From contig CAVXXX010000001.1 of assembly GCA_963765935.1 (NCBI GenBank), positions 372,001-436,000 on the forward strand: DNA of 64,000 bases, written 5' to 3'. Under the pieces are notes generated by a model. That model was not told where the DNA came from, ran no database searches, and was given only the letters and a program-made list of their open reading frames with translations. This document shows positions 41,588 through 50,928 of this stretch, one piece after another. Made by a program: the position numbers and the translations under genes. This DNA comes from JAMXLG01 sp963765935. Its GTDB lineage: Bacteria > Vulcanimicrobiota > Vulcanimicrobiia > Vulcanimicrobiales > Vulcanimicrobiaceae. Every line of letters begins with the position of its first letter. Positions within the stretch are counted from its first letter, which is position 1.

Positions 41588-43429
41588 CTACAGCTTTTGG
41601 CTCGTCACGCCTACATCGAGACTTCCTAATCCCGTGATGTAGTCGTAGGCGGGGAGTGCCGTGTAGGCGCCGTTGGCGCCGATCAAGATGTCGTGGAATC
41701 CGCCGACGGGGCGCGTAACGGGCTGGACGCTCGTGTTCGCTCCGGCGGTATTGGATGTGTATTCCTTATAGAGTTGCGGTGCGGCGAACCCGAGGGCCGG
41801 ATGCACTTGCAACATGCGCGCCCAAACACCGGCCGCGAGCGGGGATGACAAACTCGTACCGCCGATCGTCGTCCACCCGGTGCCGGTTATATACAGCATC
41901 ATGCCGGTCTGTAGATCGCCATCCATCGCAATGTCGGGCACGCCCCGGAATCCCGCAACTCCGGTTGCATCCGCGGGCTGAACGCTTTGCTGCCAGTACG
42001 GCGAGTATTCGAATTGACTGATGCCGCCGCCACCCGCGCTCCAGCCGGCTTCGCCTTGATACGAACCGTCGCTCATCGATGCGAGGGTCGTGCCGCCGAC
42101 GGCAACCGTATACGGCGACGCTGCGGGATACTCGACGAACGGTGCGCCGCCCGGAACGCCGTTGGGATTTCCAACGGAACAGAACGATCCGGTGTCACCC
42201 GACGATGCGAACATCGTTTGACCCTGCGCCGCGCCTTCGAGCAGAATCTCGTCATCAACGAGCATCGAACCGTCGAGATACGGACCGAATTCGCAACCGC
42301 CGAACGACGAGTTCCCGATCTTCGCGAGATCGTCGGTGACCCAGCGGTTGTATTCGAGCGCGATATCGCTATCAGTCAGCGACGTCGTATCGTAGAGGTA
42401 GATGGTTCTTACGACGCGAGCCATGCCGCTGGACGCCGTCATGTCGAGCGTCCACTCATCGTCGCCCGCAGTGTCCGTGCTTGCAACGCCGACTTGTTTT
42501 ACCACGACCGGCACTTGCTGCAATCCGTCGCCTTGTTCGTTCGTGCGCAAATCCGACACGGATTGCGTCACGTTGCCCTCGGCCATGACGGCGACGTTCA
42601 CGCCCGTCGCAGCCGGAACGTTCATCGCATCATACGCCCGCCAGTAGTCGGAAGGCGTGTAGTTGCGCAAACATCCGACCTGACTCGACACCGGCGAGGG
42701 TTCGGGTTGCGGCGACGGCAGTCCGATGATGTCAAGACTGTACACGTCGCACGGCGTCTCCGGTTGTGCGGTCGGTGTCGGCTTCGGTGTCGGTGCCGGC
42801 TGCGGCGAACCTTTCTTCGGACTCGCTTTGAACGTTTGCACGTCATTCAAACCCATCACGGCGACGACGATCTTTCCGAGATTCGCCGGCACGTACGCAG
42901 GCGCGGTGTTCGCATAGACCGTCGCACCGTTTTGCGAGAATGAATGCAGCGTCGTATTAAATGCCGCGCCGACTTGTGCGCTCGTGCCCGTCGCACTGAC
43001 GATCACACTATTCGGCTCGGCGGTAATGTTTGTGAGCCCTTTCGATTGCAAATACGACGTGACCGCTTGCACGTCGCTTGCGGAGGGAGCATATTGCGCG
43101 TTGAATGCGCTTGGAGAGATCGTTTGTCCGGATGCGACGGCGCTCTTGAGCGCGTCGACATTATGCAGTTGTAGGCCAAGACGGACCGTGATCGTCTTCG
43201 AGGACGAAAGCGTTCCGAGATCTGTTGCATTCGAGAGTGAGAAAACTTGTGTGGCCGTCGTCGCCCATCCCGCCGGAGCGGTTACTGCCGCAGCGGTACG
43301 CGATGTTTTAGCGCCGATCGAACTCGGCGAACTGCCGGAGCCGGCAGATGGGAGTACCGAGCCGTTGTGTCCCGAGCAAGCAGCCGTTATAACGCTCAAG
43401 GCAAGCGCTGCGGCAGCGACCTTTCTCAT
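41588..43429 (-). CDS. Sedolisin-type (S53) peptidase with prodomain
   Basis: 613 aa from the ATG at 43429, preceded by AGGAGG at nine bases. The lipobox in SVITAACSG gives Cys18. A prodomain follows (ITVRLGLQLHNVDALKSAV ... AFNTTLHSFSQNG) of the Pro-kumamolisin type, then a linker rich in Pro/Thr. The catalytic Glu/Asp are in DDEWTLDMTASSG, the oxyanion Asp in SSGDTG and the Ser in IGGTSLSSPLAAG. It is an acid endopeptidase exported to the surface. The second such gene (33413) is shorter and lacks the prodomain. Confidence 0.93.
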   Translation of the reverse strand: MRKVAAAALALSVITAACSGHNGSVLPSAGSGSSPSSIGAKTSRTAAAVTAPAGWATTATQVFSLSNATDLGTLSSSKTITVRLGLQLHNVDALKSAVASGQTISPSAFNAQYAPSASDVQAVTSYLQSKGLTNITAEPNSVIVSATGTSAQVGAAFNTTLHSFSQNGATVYANTAPAYVPANLGKIVVAVMGLNDVQTFKASPKKGSPQPAPTPKPTPTAQPETPCDVYSLDIIGLPSPQPEPSPVSSQVGCLRNYTPSDYWRAYDAMNVPAATGVNVAVMAEGNVTQSVSDLRTNEQGDGLQQVPVVVKQVGVASTDTAGDDEWTLDMTASSGMARVVRTIYLYDTTSLTDSDIALEYNRWVTDDLAKIGNSSFGGCEFGPYLDGSMLVDDEILLEGAAQGQTMFASSGDTGSFCSVGNPNGVPGGAPFVEYPAASPYTVAVGGTTLASMSDGSYQGEAGWSAGGGGISQFEYSPYWQQSVQPADATGVAGFRGVPDIAMDGDLQTGMMLYITGTGWTTIGGTSLSSPLAAGVWARMLQVHPALGFAAPQLYKEYTSNTAGANTSVQPVTRPVGGFHDILIGANGAYTALPAYDYITGLGSLDVGVTSQKL

Positions 43430-43546
43430 GCAGAATACCTCCTGCACCGGAGAATAGGCCGCCATGCACTGCGGCGGACATACCCAAAATTAGGTAGGGT
43501 GCAGATCGGGACAGCAGGGGCTCCGAAGTCACGGTACGATGAGCGC

Positions 43547-44758
43547 ATGCCTGACGGAGGATTAACGCGAGAGGCGTTCTTGAAAATCACCGCCCTTCTT
43601 GGCGCGGATGTCGCAGCGCCCGTCGGCTCTGCGCTTAACGCACCGATTCGAAGCGATCATCCGAACCGCGTTGCGCGGGCGCTCGTGCTTAGCGGTGGCG
43701 GAGCCCGCGGAGCCTACGAAGCCGGAATCATTGACTATTTGGCGCAAGCAGGCCGGATCAAGGACGGGCAACCGCTAGCTCCGTACGGCTTTATTTGTGG
43801 AACGTCGATCGGTGCGCTGAACGGCTACATGGTCGCAACCGCGCAGTACGGCAAACTGCGAGAGCTCTGGTACACGATCGCGAACGAGCACGCCGTTCGC
43901 TTGAAACCACAATACGCCAAGATTAAAAATCAGAACTCCGGCGTGGGCACTCGCCTTTCGCAAGCCGTTGGCCTTGCCTCCGGCCTTTCATCCGACGTCA
44001 CCGGCGTCATCGACGGCGCGCATCTGCGAGAATTTCTCGAACAACACATCGATCCAAACCACGAAGTTGTCATGCCGTTCGCGTGGACCCTCACAAATCT
44101 CACGCGACAAGGTCCGGAATACTTCTATGTCACGCCGCAGCCGCTAAATCCGGCGCTACGGGAAAGAGCACGTTTGGCGCTGCGCTCGACCGTCGGTCCC
44201 AACGCCGTCCTCCGTCCTGCGACACCGGATCTACTCGTCGACAGTCTTCAGGCATCCGCTGCAATTCCCATCGCATTCGATCCGGTGATTCTTCCCGCTG
44301 CCGACGGTTCCGGTCCGCAACAATTCTGTGACGGCGGCGTTACGGAAAACACACCGATCGGCATTGCACGAGCCGCCGCGAGAAACGTCGACGTCATCAT
44401 GATGGACCCGCCGTACGAATCGGCACAAGAATTCTATCGCAATGCAGTAGAAATCGGGTTAGGCTCGTTCGCAACATTGCAGCGAGTGAATCTTGTGGCA
44501 AACGTGCGAAGCGCGTACTTTGAATCGCTCTGCAAGCGCGCATTCATGCGACTCCCTCTCGACTCCGAACTCGAACATCTTGCGCTCATGCTCTTCGCCT
44601 CGGACTTCTATCTCATGCGGCCGCAGAAAGTACTTCCGGTTGCTGTCGGCGGGTTCGATAATGCAGACGGAATCTTCGACACCTACAAAATTGGTTTCGA
44701 AGACGCGAAAAATGGGTTCGTGCGCTTTGATTTCAACCAAGCTCAAATGCAAGGCTGA
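43547..44758 (+). CDS. Patatin-like phospholipase family protein
   Basis: 403 aa from ATG 43547. The Ser-Asp dyad motifs are in order: oxyanion loop LSGGGARGAYEAG, nucleophile elbow GTSIGALNG and the DGG box CDGGVTENTP. It hydrolyses lipid acyl groups, probably at the inner membrane or in the cytoplasm. The N-terminus has no clear signal peptide. It has no evident operon partner and diverges from the sedolisin gene. Confidence 0.92.
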   Translation: MPDGGLTREAFLKITALLGADVAAPVGSALNAPIRSDHPNRVARALVLSGGGARGAYEAGIIDYLAQAGRIKDGQPLAPYGFICGTSIGALNGYMVATAQYGKLRELWYTIANEHAVRLKPQYAKIKNQNSGVGTRLSQAVGLASGLSSDVTGVIDGAHLREFLEQHIDPNHEVVMPFAWTLTNLTRQGPEYFYVTPQPLNPALRERARLALRSTVGPNAVLRPATPDLLVDSLQASAAIPIAFDPVILPAADGSGPQQFCDGGVTENTPIGIARAAARNVDVIMMDPPYESAQEFYRNAVEIGLGSFATLQRVNLVANVRSAYFESLCKRAFMRLPLDSELEHLALMLFASDFYLMRPQKVLPVAVGGFDNADGIFDTYKIGFEDAKNGFVRFDFNQAQMQG

Positions 44759-44768
44759 CCTCTGACGC

Positions 44769-45593
44769 CTAGCGCGAAATAACGGCGAGCGCTTCGATGT
44801 GACGTGCGTCAGTTCCGCAGCCGCCACCGAGCACGTGCAGACCGAAGGTCGACGCGCAGTCCCAGAGGTCGCGCGCGAACTCCTCGGGCGATGAGACCTC
44901 CAGCGTTGGCGATGCGTTGGCTTTGAGTCCCACCACGCGATGTGCGAGCGCCGGCGCAGTTCGAAAGAGTGATTCCAATGCTGTGGCTGCTTGCGTTGGA
45001 TACAGGCATCCGAGCAGGTAATGCCACGGCCGCGCTGCCGGGTCGCGATCGAGACGTTCGATTGCGGCAGCGAGCGTCGTGCCGTCCATCATCGTACCGT
45101 CGGGATGCAGCATCGGCGCAAGGACGAACGGCAGTGCCGTTTCACTCATGGCACGCGCCGCGCCGTGCAACTCATCGATCGCCGGAAAACTCGCCGCATA
45201 CAAGAAATCGACGCCGGCCGATGCAAGCGCCGTTGCCTGTTCCCGGTGATACGCGAGCGCATCTGCTGTAGTCGGCGCGTTAGACGGATCGTATCCCTCG
45301 TTCGACGGACCGATAAGGCCCGCGATTACGATGCGAGCACCGGTCGAAGATGCAGCCTCACGAACGACGGAGACAGCTTGTGCGTTTATCTCGGCAACGT
45401 CCGACGTCCACTTCCGGCTCGCGCGCCACGTCGGCGTTCCAAGCTGCATCGGCAAATCGAACTTCGCGGCGATGTGCGCGTACGTCTCATACATCGTGCG
45501 CAGACTCTCTCGCCCTTGCGCATCGTCCAACAGCGTAAATGGTTCGAAGCCGCCGTCGGTGAGCACCAGCGGCGACTCTTTAAAGACGATCAT
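44769..45593 (-). CDS. Homocysteine S-methyltransferase family protein with one zinc Cys changed
   Basis: 274 aa. It has the family (beta/alpha)8 barrel pattern: LTDGGFEPF at the start, RIVIAGLIGPSNEGYDPSN, ATALASAGVDFLYAASFPAIDELHG and GLKANASPT. Three zinc cysteines are expected: one is in YLLGCLYP, but the usual GGCCGT pair reads GGGCGT here, so the first of the pair is Gly. Activity is therefore uncertain. It may use another ligand or serve a different methyl acceptor. It is the last gene of the purF-SDR-homocysteine methyltransferase run. Confidence 0.8.
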   Translation of the reverse strand: MIVFKESPLVLTDGGFEPFTLLDDAQGRESLRTMYETYAHIAAKFDLPMQLGTPTWRASRKWTSDVAEINAQAVSVVREAASSTGARIVIAGLIGPSNEGYDPSNAPTTADALAYHREQATALASAGVDFLYAASFPAIDELHGAARAMSETALPFVLAPMLHPDGTMMDGTTLAAAIERLDRDPAARPWHYLLGCLYPTQAATALESLFRTAPALAHRVVGLKANASPTLEVSSPEEFARDLWDCASTFGLHVLGGGCGTDARHIEALAVISR

Positions 45594-45622
45594 GCATCGA
45601 CGAGCCGACCTTAAGCCGGCCC

Positions 45623-46363
45623 TTAGCGTACATAACTGCCGCCGTTGAGATCGATCGTCGCACCGTTAGCATAATTGCCCGCTTCCGATGCGAAGAATGC
45701 GATCACTTCGCCGACTTCTTCCGCCGTTCCAATGTATCCGAGCGGAACTTCCGCTTCGAGTTCTGCGCGCCGCTGCGGAATCTCCAGATCGGGTGCCGCC
45801 ATGTCGGTTTCAATGAAGCCCGGCGCAATGGAGATGGCGCTTATGCCGTATTTACCGCATGAACGCGCGATCGATTTGGTGAGATTGACAAGGGCCGCTT
45901 TGCTGGCGCCGTAATCGGCAAAACTCAACTCGCCGCGATGCGCGGCGCGCGATGCGATGTTGATGATCTTTCCGGCACCCTGCTTGCGCATGTGTTGCAG
46001 CGCGAGATACGTCAGATCCGCCGTACCGAAGAGATTGATCGCAAACGTCCGTTCCCAGCCGCGGCGCCAGGCATCGTAGTCATTGGCAAAAAAGGGGTTC
46101 TCCGAGAAAATCGCGCCGTTATTCACAAGGACGTCGATACGCCCGTATGCAGAAATGCACGTGTCGATGACGCCCGGCAAACGTCCATGATCGGCGAGAT
46201 CGCAATGAATCGCGCGAGCACGCGTGCCTAATTCTTGCGCGAGTGCTTCTGCTTGTGCGCCTTTGCTTGCATAGGTAAAGATGACATCGTGACCGTGCCG
46301 ATGGAGCGCCCGGACCGCAGCCGCTCCAATGCCGCGCGAACCGCCGGTTAGGAGAACGACCAC
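45623..46363 (-). CDS. Short-chain dehydrogenase/reductase (FabG-like)
   Basis: 246 aa, classical SDR. The cofactor loop is TGGSRGIGAAAVRALHRHG, the NAG region is NNGAIF, and the catalytic Tyr/Lys are in ADYGASKAALVNLTKS. The end SEAGNYANGATIDLNGGSYV is typical of 3-oxoacyl-ACP reductases, but such paralogues act on many substrates. Ten bases separate it from purF on the same strand, so it is likely in the purF operon, although no purine role is known. Confidence 0.9.
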   Translation of the reverse strand: MVVLLTGGSRGIGAAAVRALHRHGHDVIFTYASKGAQAEALAQELGTRARAIHCDLADHGRLPGVIDTCISAYGRIDVLVNNGAIFSENPFFANDYDAWRRGWERTFAINLFGTADLTYLALQHMRKQGAGKIINIASRAAHRGELSFADYGASKAALVNLTKSIARSCGKYGISAISIAPGFIETDMAAPDLEIPQRRAELEAEVPLGYIGTAEEVGEVIAFFASEAGNYANGATIDLNGGSYVR

Positions 46364-46372
46364 GCGCCGGTT

Positions 46373-47743
46373 CTAGCCGGCAACTGCGCGCGGTTCGTGC
46401 GCGAGGGGAACGTTCGGATAAACGCCCGTGAGACAGCCCAGACACATCTCGTCGCCTTTGCGTCCCGTGGCTGCGATGAGACCGTTGAGGCTCAGGTAGC
46501 CCAGCGAGTCGGCCCCGGTCTTCAAACGAATCTCTTCGATCGTGTAATTCGCAGCAATCAATTCATCGTACGTCGCCATATCGACGCCGAGATAACACGG
46601 ATGCTTGATCGGCGGAGAGGTAATGCGAAGATGCACTTCTTTGGCGCCCGCTTCACGAAGTAAATTCACGATGCGCGGCGTCGTCGTTCCGCGCACGATC
46701 GAGTCATCGACGACGACCACGCGCTGGCCGCGCAGATTCTCCACTACGGGATTGAACTTCAGCTGCACGCCGCGCGAGCGCATGTTTTGATCCGGGCTGA
46801 TGAATGTGCGTCCGATGTAGCGGTTCTTGATCAGACCTTCAACATACGGCAGCCCGCTCTCCGTCGCATAGCCGATGCCGCCGGGCACGGCAGAATCGGG
46901 AATAGCCATAACGACGTCGGCATCGACTGGATGCTCTTTGGCGAGTTCGCGGCCCATCGCATAGCGCGCCATGTAGATCGAACGGCCGTTGAGCGTCGAA
47001 TCGGGACGCGCAAAATAGATGTACTCGAACATGCACATGGCCGGACGCGCATCTTCTCTCACCACGCGGTGCGATTCGAGACCGTGCGAAGTAATTCGAA
47101 TCACTTCCCCGGGTTCAACCTCGCGCATGTATTGCGCGCCGATAGTCGGCAGCGCGCACGATTCCGACGCAACCGCATAGCCGCCATCCGGAAATGATCC
47201 GATGCAAAGCGGACGCACGCCCCAGGGGTCGCGAAACGCGAAGAGCTCGTCCTTGGTGCAGAGCACGATCGAGTACGCGCCGCGCGCGACGCCTAGCACG
47301 TGCTTGATGCGATCGAGCATTGAGCCGGGCGCCTCGACGATCGTCTTCGCCATTACTTCGGAGTCTGACGTAGCTTGGAGCGTGGTCGTCGGCGAAAGCG
47401 CTTCGCGCATTTCGTCCGTATTGGTCAAGTTGCCGTTATGCGCAAATGCGAAATCACCGATCTCGGTTGACTCGAGAAGCGGTTGCGCATTGACGACGAC
47501 TGACGACCCGGTCGTGGAGTAGCGTGTGTGTCCGGCGGCGACATATCCGGAGAGCTGCGCGAGCAACTCTTCGTCGAAGATGGCGCCGATAAGGCCCATG
47601 TCTTTGTGCGAGCGAATCGTGCCGCCGTCGCCCGCAGCGATACCCGCCGACTCTTGTCCGCGGTGCTGAAGCGCATAAAGCCCGAAGTACGCCAAACGCG
47701 CTGCGTCGCGTCCCGGCGCCATGATCCCCGTAATCCCGCACAT
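46373..47743 (-). CDS. purF: Amidophosphoribosyltransferase
   Basis: 456 aa. It makes phosphoribosylamine from PRPP and Gln, the first purine step. The mature enzyme should start at Cys2 (MCGITGIMAPG), the glutaminase nucleophile. The motifs ALQHRGQESAGIA, GHTRYSTTGSS, the PRPP loop VVVDDSIVRGTTTPRIV, and CLGCLTGVYP near the end are present. No long propeptide is seen. A terminator of the upstream gene (47793-47829) lies in front. It heads a three-gene run. Confidence 0.96.
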   Translation of the reverse strand: MCGITGIMAPGRDAARLAYFGLYALQHRGQESAGIAAGDGGTIRSHKDMGLIGAIFDEELLAQLSGYVAAGHTRYSTTGSSVVVNAQPLLESTEIGDFAFAHNGNLTNTDEMREALSPTTTLQATSDSEVMAKTIVEAPGSMLDRIKHVLGVARGAYSIVLCTKDELFAFRDPWGVRPLCIGSFPDGGYAVASESCALPTIGAQYMREVEPGEVIRITSHGLESHRVVREDARPAMCMFEYIYFARPDSTLNGRSIYMARYAMGRELAKEHPVDADVVMAIPDSAVPGGIGYATESGLPYVEGLIKNRYIGRTFISPDQNMRSRGVQLKFNPVVENLRGQRVVVVDDSIVRGTTTPRIVNLLREAGAKEVHLRITSPPIKHPCYLGVDMATYDELIAANYTIEEIRLKTGADSLGYLSLNGLIAATGRKGDEMCLGCLTGVYPNVPLAHEPRAVAG

Positions 47744-47792
47744 GATCCGTTATGCCTATTTCAACACACGAACGGGTGTTCCAGCTTAGATA

Positions 47793-47829
47793 AAAGCCGG
47801 GTAGCCGCGGTGATGCTCAATTCCCGGCT
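47793..47829 (-). terminator. Terminator after the Bax-inhibitor-1 gene
   Basis: On the minus strand GCCGGG pairs with CCCGGC around about 21 bases, and TTTT follows the 3' arm (aaaa at 47793-47796 on the plus strand). The 5' arm overlaps the stop codon of the gene at 47828. It separates that gene from purF. Confidence 0.55.
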
Positions 47830-48493
47830 AGTCGTTCGAGCGGCGGTTGCCCAGAATATTGAGGAGAGCGAGGAAGATGTTCACGGCGTCCAGGTAGATG
47901 TGCACCGCCATTTGGACGGGCGTGAGGTAATCGCCGCCCGCTCGCAGCCGAGCAAAATCGATGAGGACGAGACCGGTGAAGATCGCTAGGGTGGCCCACG
48001 AATAGACCGTCGGCGGTAGGAAGTGCACGAAGATCGAGACGATGCCGATCACCACGAGCAGCAGCAGTGCGCCGAAGAAAAGTCCAGAGAATCGCCGCAG
48101 ATCGAGGCCCGTCGCGTACACGATCGCACCGAGCGCGAACATACCGAGCCCGGTCGTGAGTGCGGCGTTGAAGACGATCTCGGCACCATTCGGCTGGTGA
48201 AGATAGTACGTAACGATGGGCGCAATCGCGAGCCCTTCGAGGAACGTGAAAACGTAAAAGAGCGTGAGCGAGAGCGCCTGATTCGCGCGCGTCCCGTTGA
48301 TCGCAAAGAGCAGAATGAATCCGCCGATGAACGCTAACCAGCTGAACGTTCCGACGTTCGGAAACAGGTAGACGGCAAGCGCGCTGATACACATGCCGAG
48401 CGCCGTGATGCCGAGCACTTGTCCAAGCATCGATTGGGGCTTGACGGTCGTCGCCACGCCGCCGTAGGGATTGGGCTGAAATCGGTAGGCCAT
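47828..48493 (-). CDS. Bax inhibitor-1 (TMBIM/YbhL-like) family membrane protein
   Basis: 221 aa from the ATG at 48493, with AAGG about seven bases upstream; a longer frame adds no good homology. It has seven hydrophobic segments with FYVFTFLEGLAIAPIVTYY, GLDLRRFSGLFFGALLLLVV and a late WATLAIFTGLVLIDFARLR, the family signature, followed by YLDAVNIFLALLNILG. It is probably a pH-sensitive calcium leak or membrane stress protein. Confidence 0.92.
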   Translation of the reverse strand: MAYRFQPNPYGGVATTVKPQSMLGQVLGITALGMCISALAVYLFPNVGTFSWLAFIGGFILLFAINGTRANQALSLTLFYVFTFLEGLAIAPIVTYYLHQPNGAEIVFNAALTTGLGMFALGAIVYATGLDLRRFSGLFFGALLLLVVIGIVSIFVHFLPPTVYSWATLAIFTGLVLIDFARLRAGGDYLTPVQMAVHIYLDAVNIFLALLNILGNRRSND

Positions 48494-48546
48494 TGCCTTC
48501 AATACTAACCTCCGTGCAGCCAGAGAGTTACACGTAACCCTCCGGC

Positions 48547-48575
48547 TTGCATATCGAACATATGTTCGGTATAGT
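48547..48575 (+). promoter_or_regulatory. Promoter with an embedded LexA (SOS) box
   Basis: TTGCAT (48547-48552) and TATAGT (48570-48575) are spaced by exactly 17 bp. The spacer holds CGAACATATGTTCG (48555-48568), a perfect palindrome that fits the Gram-positive/mycobacterial LexA consensus CGAAC-N4-GTTCG. Repressor binding would cover the promoter. Transcription should start at about 48582, the A of the next gene's ATG, so that mRNA may be leaderless. Confidence 0.8.
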
Positions 48576-48581
48576 GAACCC

Positions 48582-49466
48582 ATGCGCGGCGTCGACGTGA
48601 TCGAACAAACGGCAAAGAGCGTCATCAACGCCGTCCCCGGCATGCCCTTCAAGTGGTCGATCAACCCGTATCGCGGCTGCTACCACCAGTGCCGGTTTTG
48701 CTACGCGCGGCGCACCCACACGTTTCTCGAGGCCGACGGCATGCGCCAGTGGGGCACGCGGATTTACGTGAAGGTCAATGCGGCGGCCGTCGTTCGCGCC
48801 GAGCTTGCCAAACGATCCTGGAAACACGAAGACGTTGCAATCGGCACGGCCACCGACCCGTATCAGCCGCTCGAGGGGCGCTATCGGATTACGCGCGGGA
48901 TCTTAGAAGCGCTCCGCGACTATCACACGCCGGCCGGAATCATCACGCGCTCACCGTTGATCGTGCGCGACATCGACGTGCTGCAGTCGCTCGCGCGCGT
49001 TGCCGGCACGCGTGTTTCGGTAAGCATCGCGACGATGGATGAGGCGCTCGCGCGCGAAATCGAACCAACGGTCGCACCGCCACGTCAGCGGCTCCGCGCG
49101 GTGCGCATGCTCGCAGAAGCCGGCATCGATGTCAACGTTGCGCTTGCGCCCGTACTTCCCGGCATTACCGACGCGCAAGAACAACTCGAAGCCGTCGTGC
49201 GCGCGGCACGTGATGCGGGCGCGCGCCGGGTGTGGCACAACACGCTCAATCTTCACGACGTCACCCGTGATGAATTCTTTCGCTACTTAAAAGAACATCG
49301 CCCCGAAATGATCGCGCAATATGCCGATCTCTATCGCGGCAAATACGCGCCGCGCGCGATCTCCGAAGCGATCGACTCCCGCGTGCACGCCGCCTGCGAT
49401 ACCGCTCCGCAGCGCCATCTCGAACGCATCGTCGCCGACGTACCGCTCCAGCTCAGTTTAATCTGA
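48582..49466 (+). CDS. Radical SAM protein, Rv2578c / SplB-like group
   Basis: 294 aa. The iron-sulfur motif is GCYHQCRFCYA (CxxxCxxC). It also has SINPYRGCYHQ before it and the AIGTATDPYQPLEGRYRITRGILEAL segment typical of the Rv2578c-like group. TRSPLIVRDIDVL follows. The function is unknown, but the SOS box directly in front suggests a DNA damage role, perhaps lesion repair like spore photoproduct lyase. I recall that Rv2578c is also listed in the mycobacterial LexA regulon. The start codon coincides with the predicted transcription start. Confidence 0.93.
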   Translation: MRGVDVIEQTAKSVINAVPGMPFKWSINPYRGCYHQCRFCYARRTHTFLEADGMRQWGTRIYVKVNAAAVVRAELAKRSWKHEDVAIGTATDPYQPLEGRYRITRGILEALRDYHTPAGIITRSPLIVRDIDVLQSLARVAGTRVSVSIATMDEALAREIEPTVAPPRQRLRAVRMLAEAGIDVNVALAPVLPGITDAQEQLEAVVRAARDAGARRVWHNTLNLHDVTRDEFFRYLKEHRPEMIAQYADLYRGKYAPRAISEAIDSRVHAACDTAPQRHLERIVADVPLQLSLI

Positions 49467-49474
49467 GCCGGAGT

Positions 49475-49987
49475 CTAGTCGCTGAGATCCTCGATCTCAA
49501 CGACTGTTGTATTGACGGTGTCGATCTCTTCGATGATCGCCGGCGTTGCGTCGATCGCATCGAATACTGCGGCTGTAACGTATCCGTAGACAACGTGTGG
49601 TATCACATCGGATATCCAGCCGGTAAACCCCCATTTTCGCAAGTCGGTCGCGCCGGTTCTGGCAGCGGGCACGTCGCTCGCAAGCATTGCTGCAGCGCAC
49701 AGGGCGAGCGCAGAGACCGTCAATGGCGTGCGGCGGATACGAGAGCGCAACGCGCCGTAGAGAACGCCGACCCCGACGCCGACCGTGTAGCCCGTCAAGG
49801 CACCGAGCGCGCTTGCGCGGTTGTCGTTTTCTATCGGCATACCCGCGCGCGCAGACATGCGCTTCACGACTTCACCCGGCAAACTGCTCGAACTACGCGC
49901 CCGCAACGCCATGTCGGCATAGCTCGTCACATCAAGTGCCATCGTTCCGACTGCGCCCGCGATGGCACCCTGTATCATCGTGCTCAT
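49475..49987 (-). CDS. Predicted membrane protein with glycine-rich helices
   Basis: 170 aa. It resembles an uncharacterised membrane protein group seen in actinobacteria: MIQGAIAGAVGTMALDVTSYADMALRARSSSSLPGE at the start, then GALTGYTVGVGVGVLYGALRSR (helix with Gly zipper), SALALCAAAMLASDVP, and GFTGWISDVIPHVVYGYVTAAVFDAID. An acidic tail follows (EEIDTVNTTVVEIEDLSD). Function unknown. It lies 9 bp from the 3' end of the radical SAM gene (convergent). Confidence 0.65.
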   Translation of the reverse strand: MSTMIQGAIAGAVGTMALDVTSYADMALRARSSSSLPGEVVKRMSARAGMPIENDNRASALGALTGYTVGVGVGVLYGALRSRIRRTPLTVSALALCAAAMLASDVPAARTGATDLRKWGFTGWISDVIPHVVYGYVTAAVFDAIDATPAIIEEIDTVNTTVVEIEDLSD

Positions 49988-50027
49988 GAGCCAATCCTAC
50001 CCCGAAGTCGGCGAGCAACCGCGATCG

Positions 50028-50918
50028 CTAGACGGTTTCTTCGATGACTGCCTGTTCGAGCATATCGGGATCGCCAACCAAGTCGATTCCCACGATACGA
50101 TCGCCCGCAATTGTGAACCGGAAGAGCACGCGCTTCTGACCCTTCTGCACCCAAACCGCAGCCGGCTCGTCTCCGATATAGGCCGGTTGTGCGGCGACCG
50201 AGCCGCGCCAACGCACCACGAACGTATCTGCGACGGCATTCGCGCCTTGGAGGATCGGCGCAGCGCCCATCGTCGCCACGACGGCATCGGCGCGAAGCGC
50301 GACCGAGGGATCGAGCAGCGCGAGTAGCGCGGTGAAATTTCCCGCGCGCGAGGCTTCGAAAAACGCGCGCACCAATTCATCGTGACGCTGCGTCGCAGGA
50401 TCGCGATCCGCCGATGCGCCCCGCACGCGCCGGCGCGCGCGGCTAGCGAGCTGCCGTGCCGCCTCGGGCGTGCGCTCCACGATCGTAGCGATGTCCTCGA
50501 AAGGCACATCGAACATGTCGTGCAGGACGAATGCAACGCGCTCCGCTGGTGAGAGCGTATCGAGAAGGATCAGGAGGGCCGTGCCGATCGAATCGGCGAG
50601 CACCGCTTCTTCTTCGGGACGTTCACCCGGCGCACTGGAGGCGACATCATGGCGGGGATCGTCGCGCGTTAACTCCTCACGCCGGCTCGTGCGCCTCTGC
50701 AGCGCGTCGAGACAGTTCCGCGCTACAACGGTCGTCAGCCAGCCATCGAGATTCGCAACGGCCTCAGTGTCCGCACGACTAATGCGCAACCAGCTCTCTT
50801 GGAGCGCATCGTCCGATTCTGCCGCCGATCCCAGTATCCGTTGCGCAATGCGCCGCAACCGCGGTCGGGCGGCCTCAAAGCGCTCCGCAAGCCAATCCGC
50901 ACTTTTCACGCGCCCCAC
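50028..50918 (-). CDS. ECF41/SigJ-type sigma factor with C-terminal SnoaL-like domain
   Basis: 296 aa. Region 2 is RLRRIAQRILGSAAESDDALQESWLRI and region 4 is LSPAERVAFVLHDMFDVPFEDIATIVERTPEAARQLASRARRR. A C-terminal NTF2/SnoaL-like domain follows (DELVRAFFEASRAGNFTALLALLDPSVALRADA). In ECF41 sigma factors that domain tunes activity in place of an anti-sigma factor; the DGGG motif expected after VALRAD is not visible here. A promoter that fits the ECF41 pattern lies in the divergent gap, in front of the VOC gene. Confidence 0.9.
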   Translation of the reverse strand: MGRVKSADWLAERFEAARPRLRRIAQRILGSAAESDDALQESWLRISRADTEAVANLDGWLTTVVARNCLDALQRRTSRREELTRDDPRHDVASSAPGERPEEEAVLADSIGTALLILLDTLSPAERVAFVLHDMFDVPFEDIATIVERTPEAARQLASRARRRVRGASADRDPATQRHDELVRAFFEASRAGNFTALLALLDPSVALRADAVVATMGAAPILQGANAVADTFVVRWRGSVAAQPAYIGDEPAAVWVQKGQKRVLFRFTIAGDRIVGIDLVGDPDMLEQAVIEETV

Positions 50919-50928
50919 GCCCGTCGAC

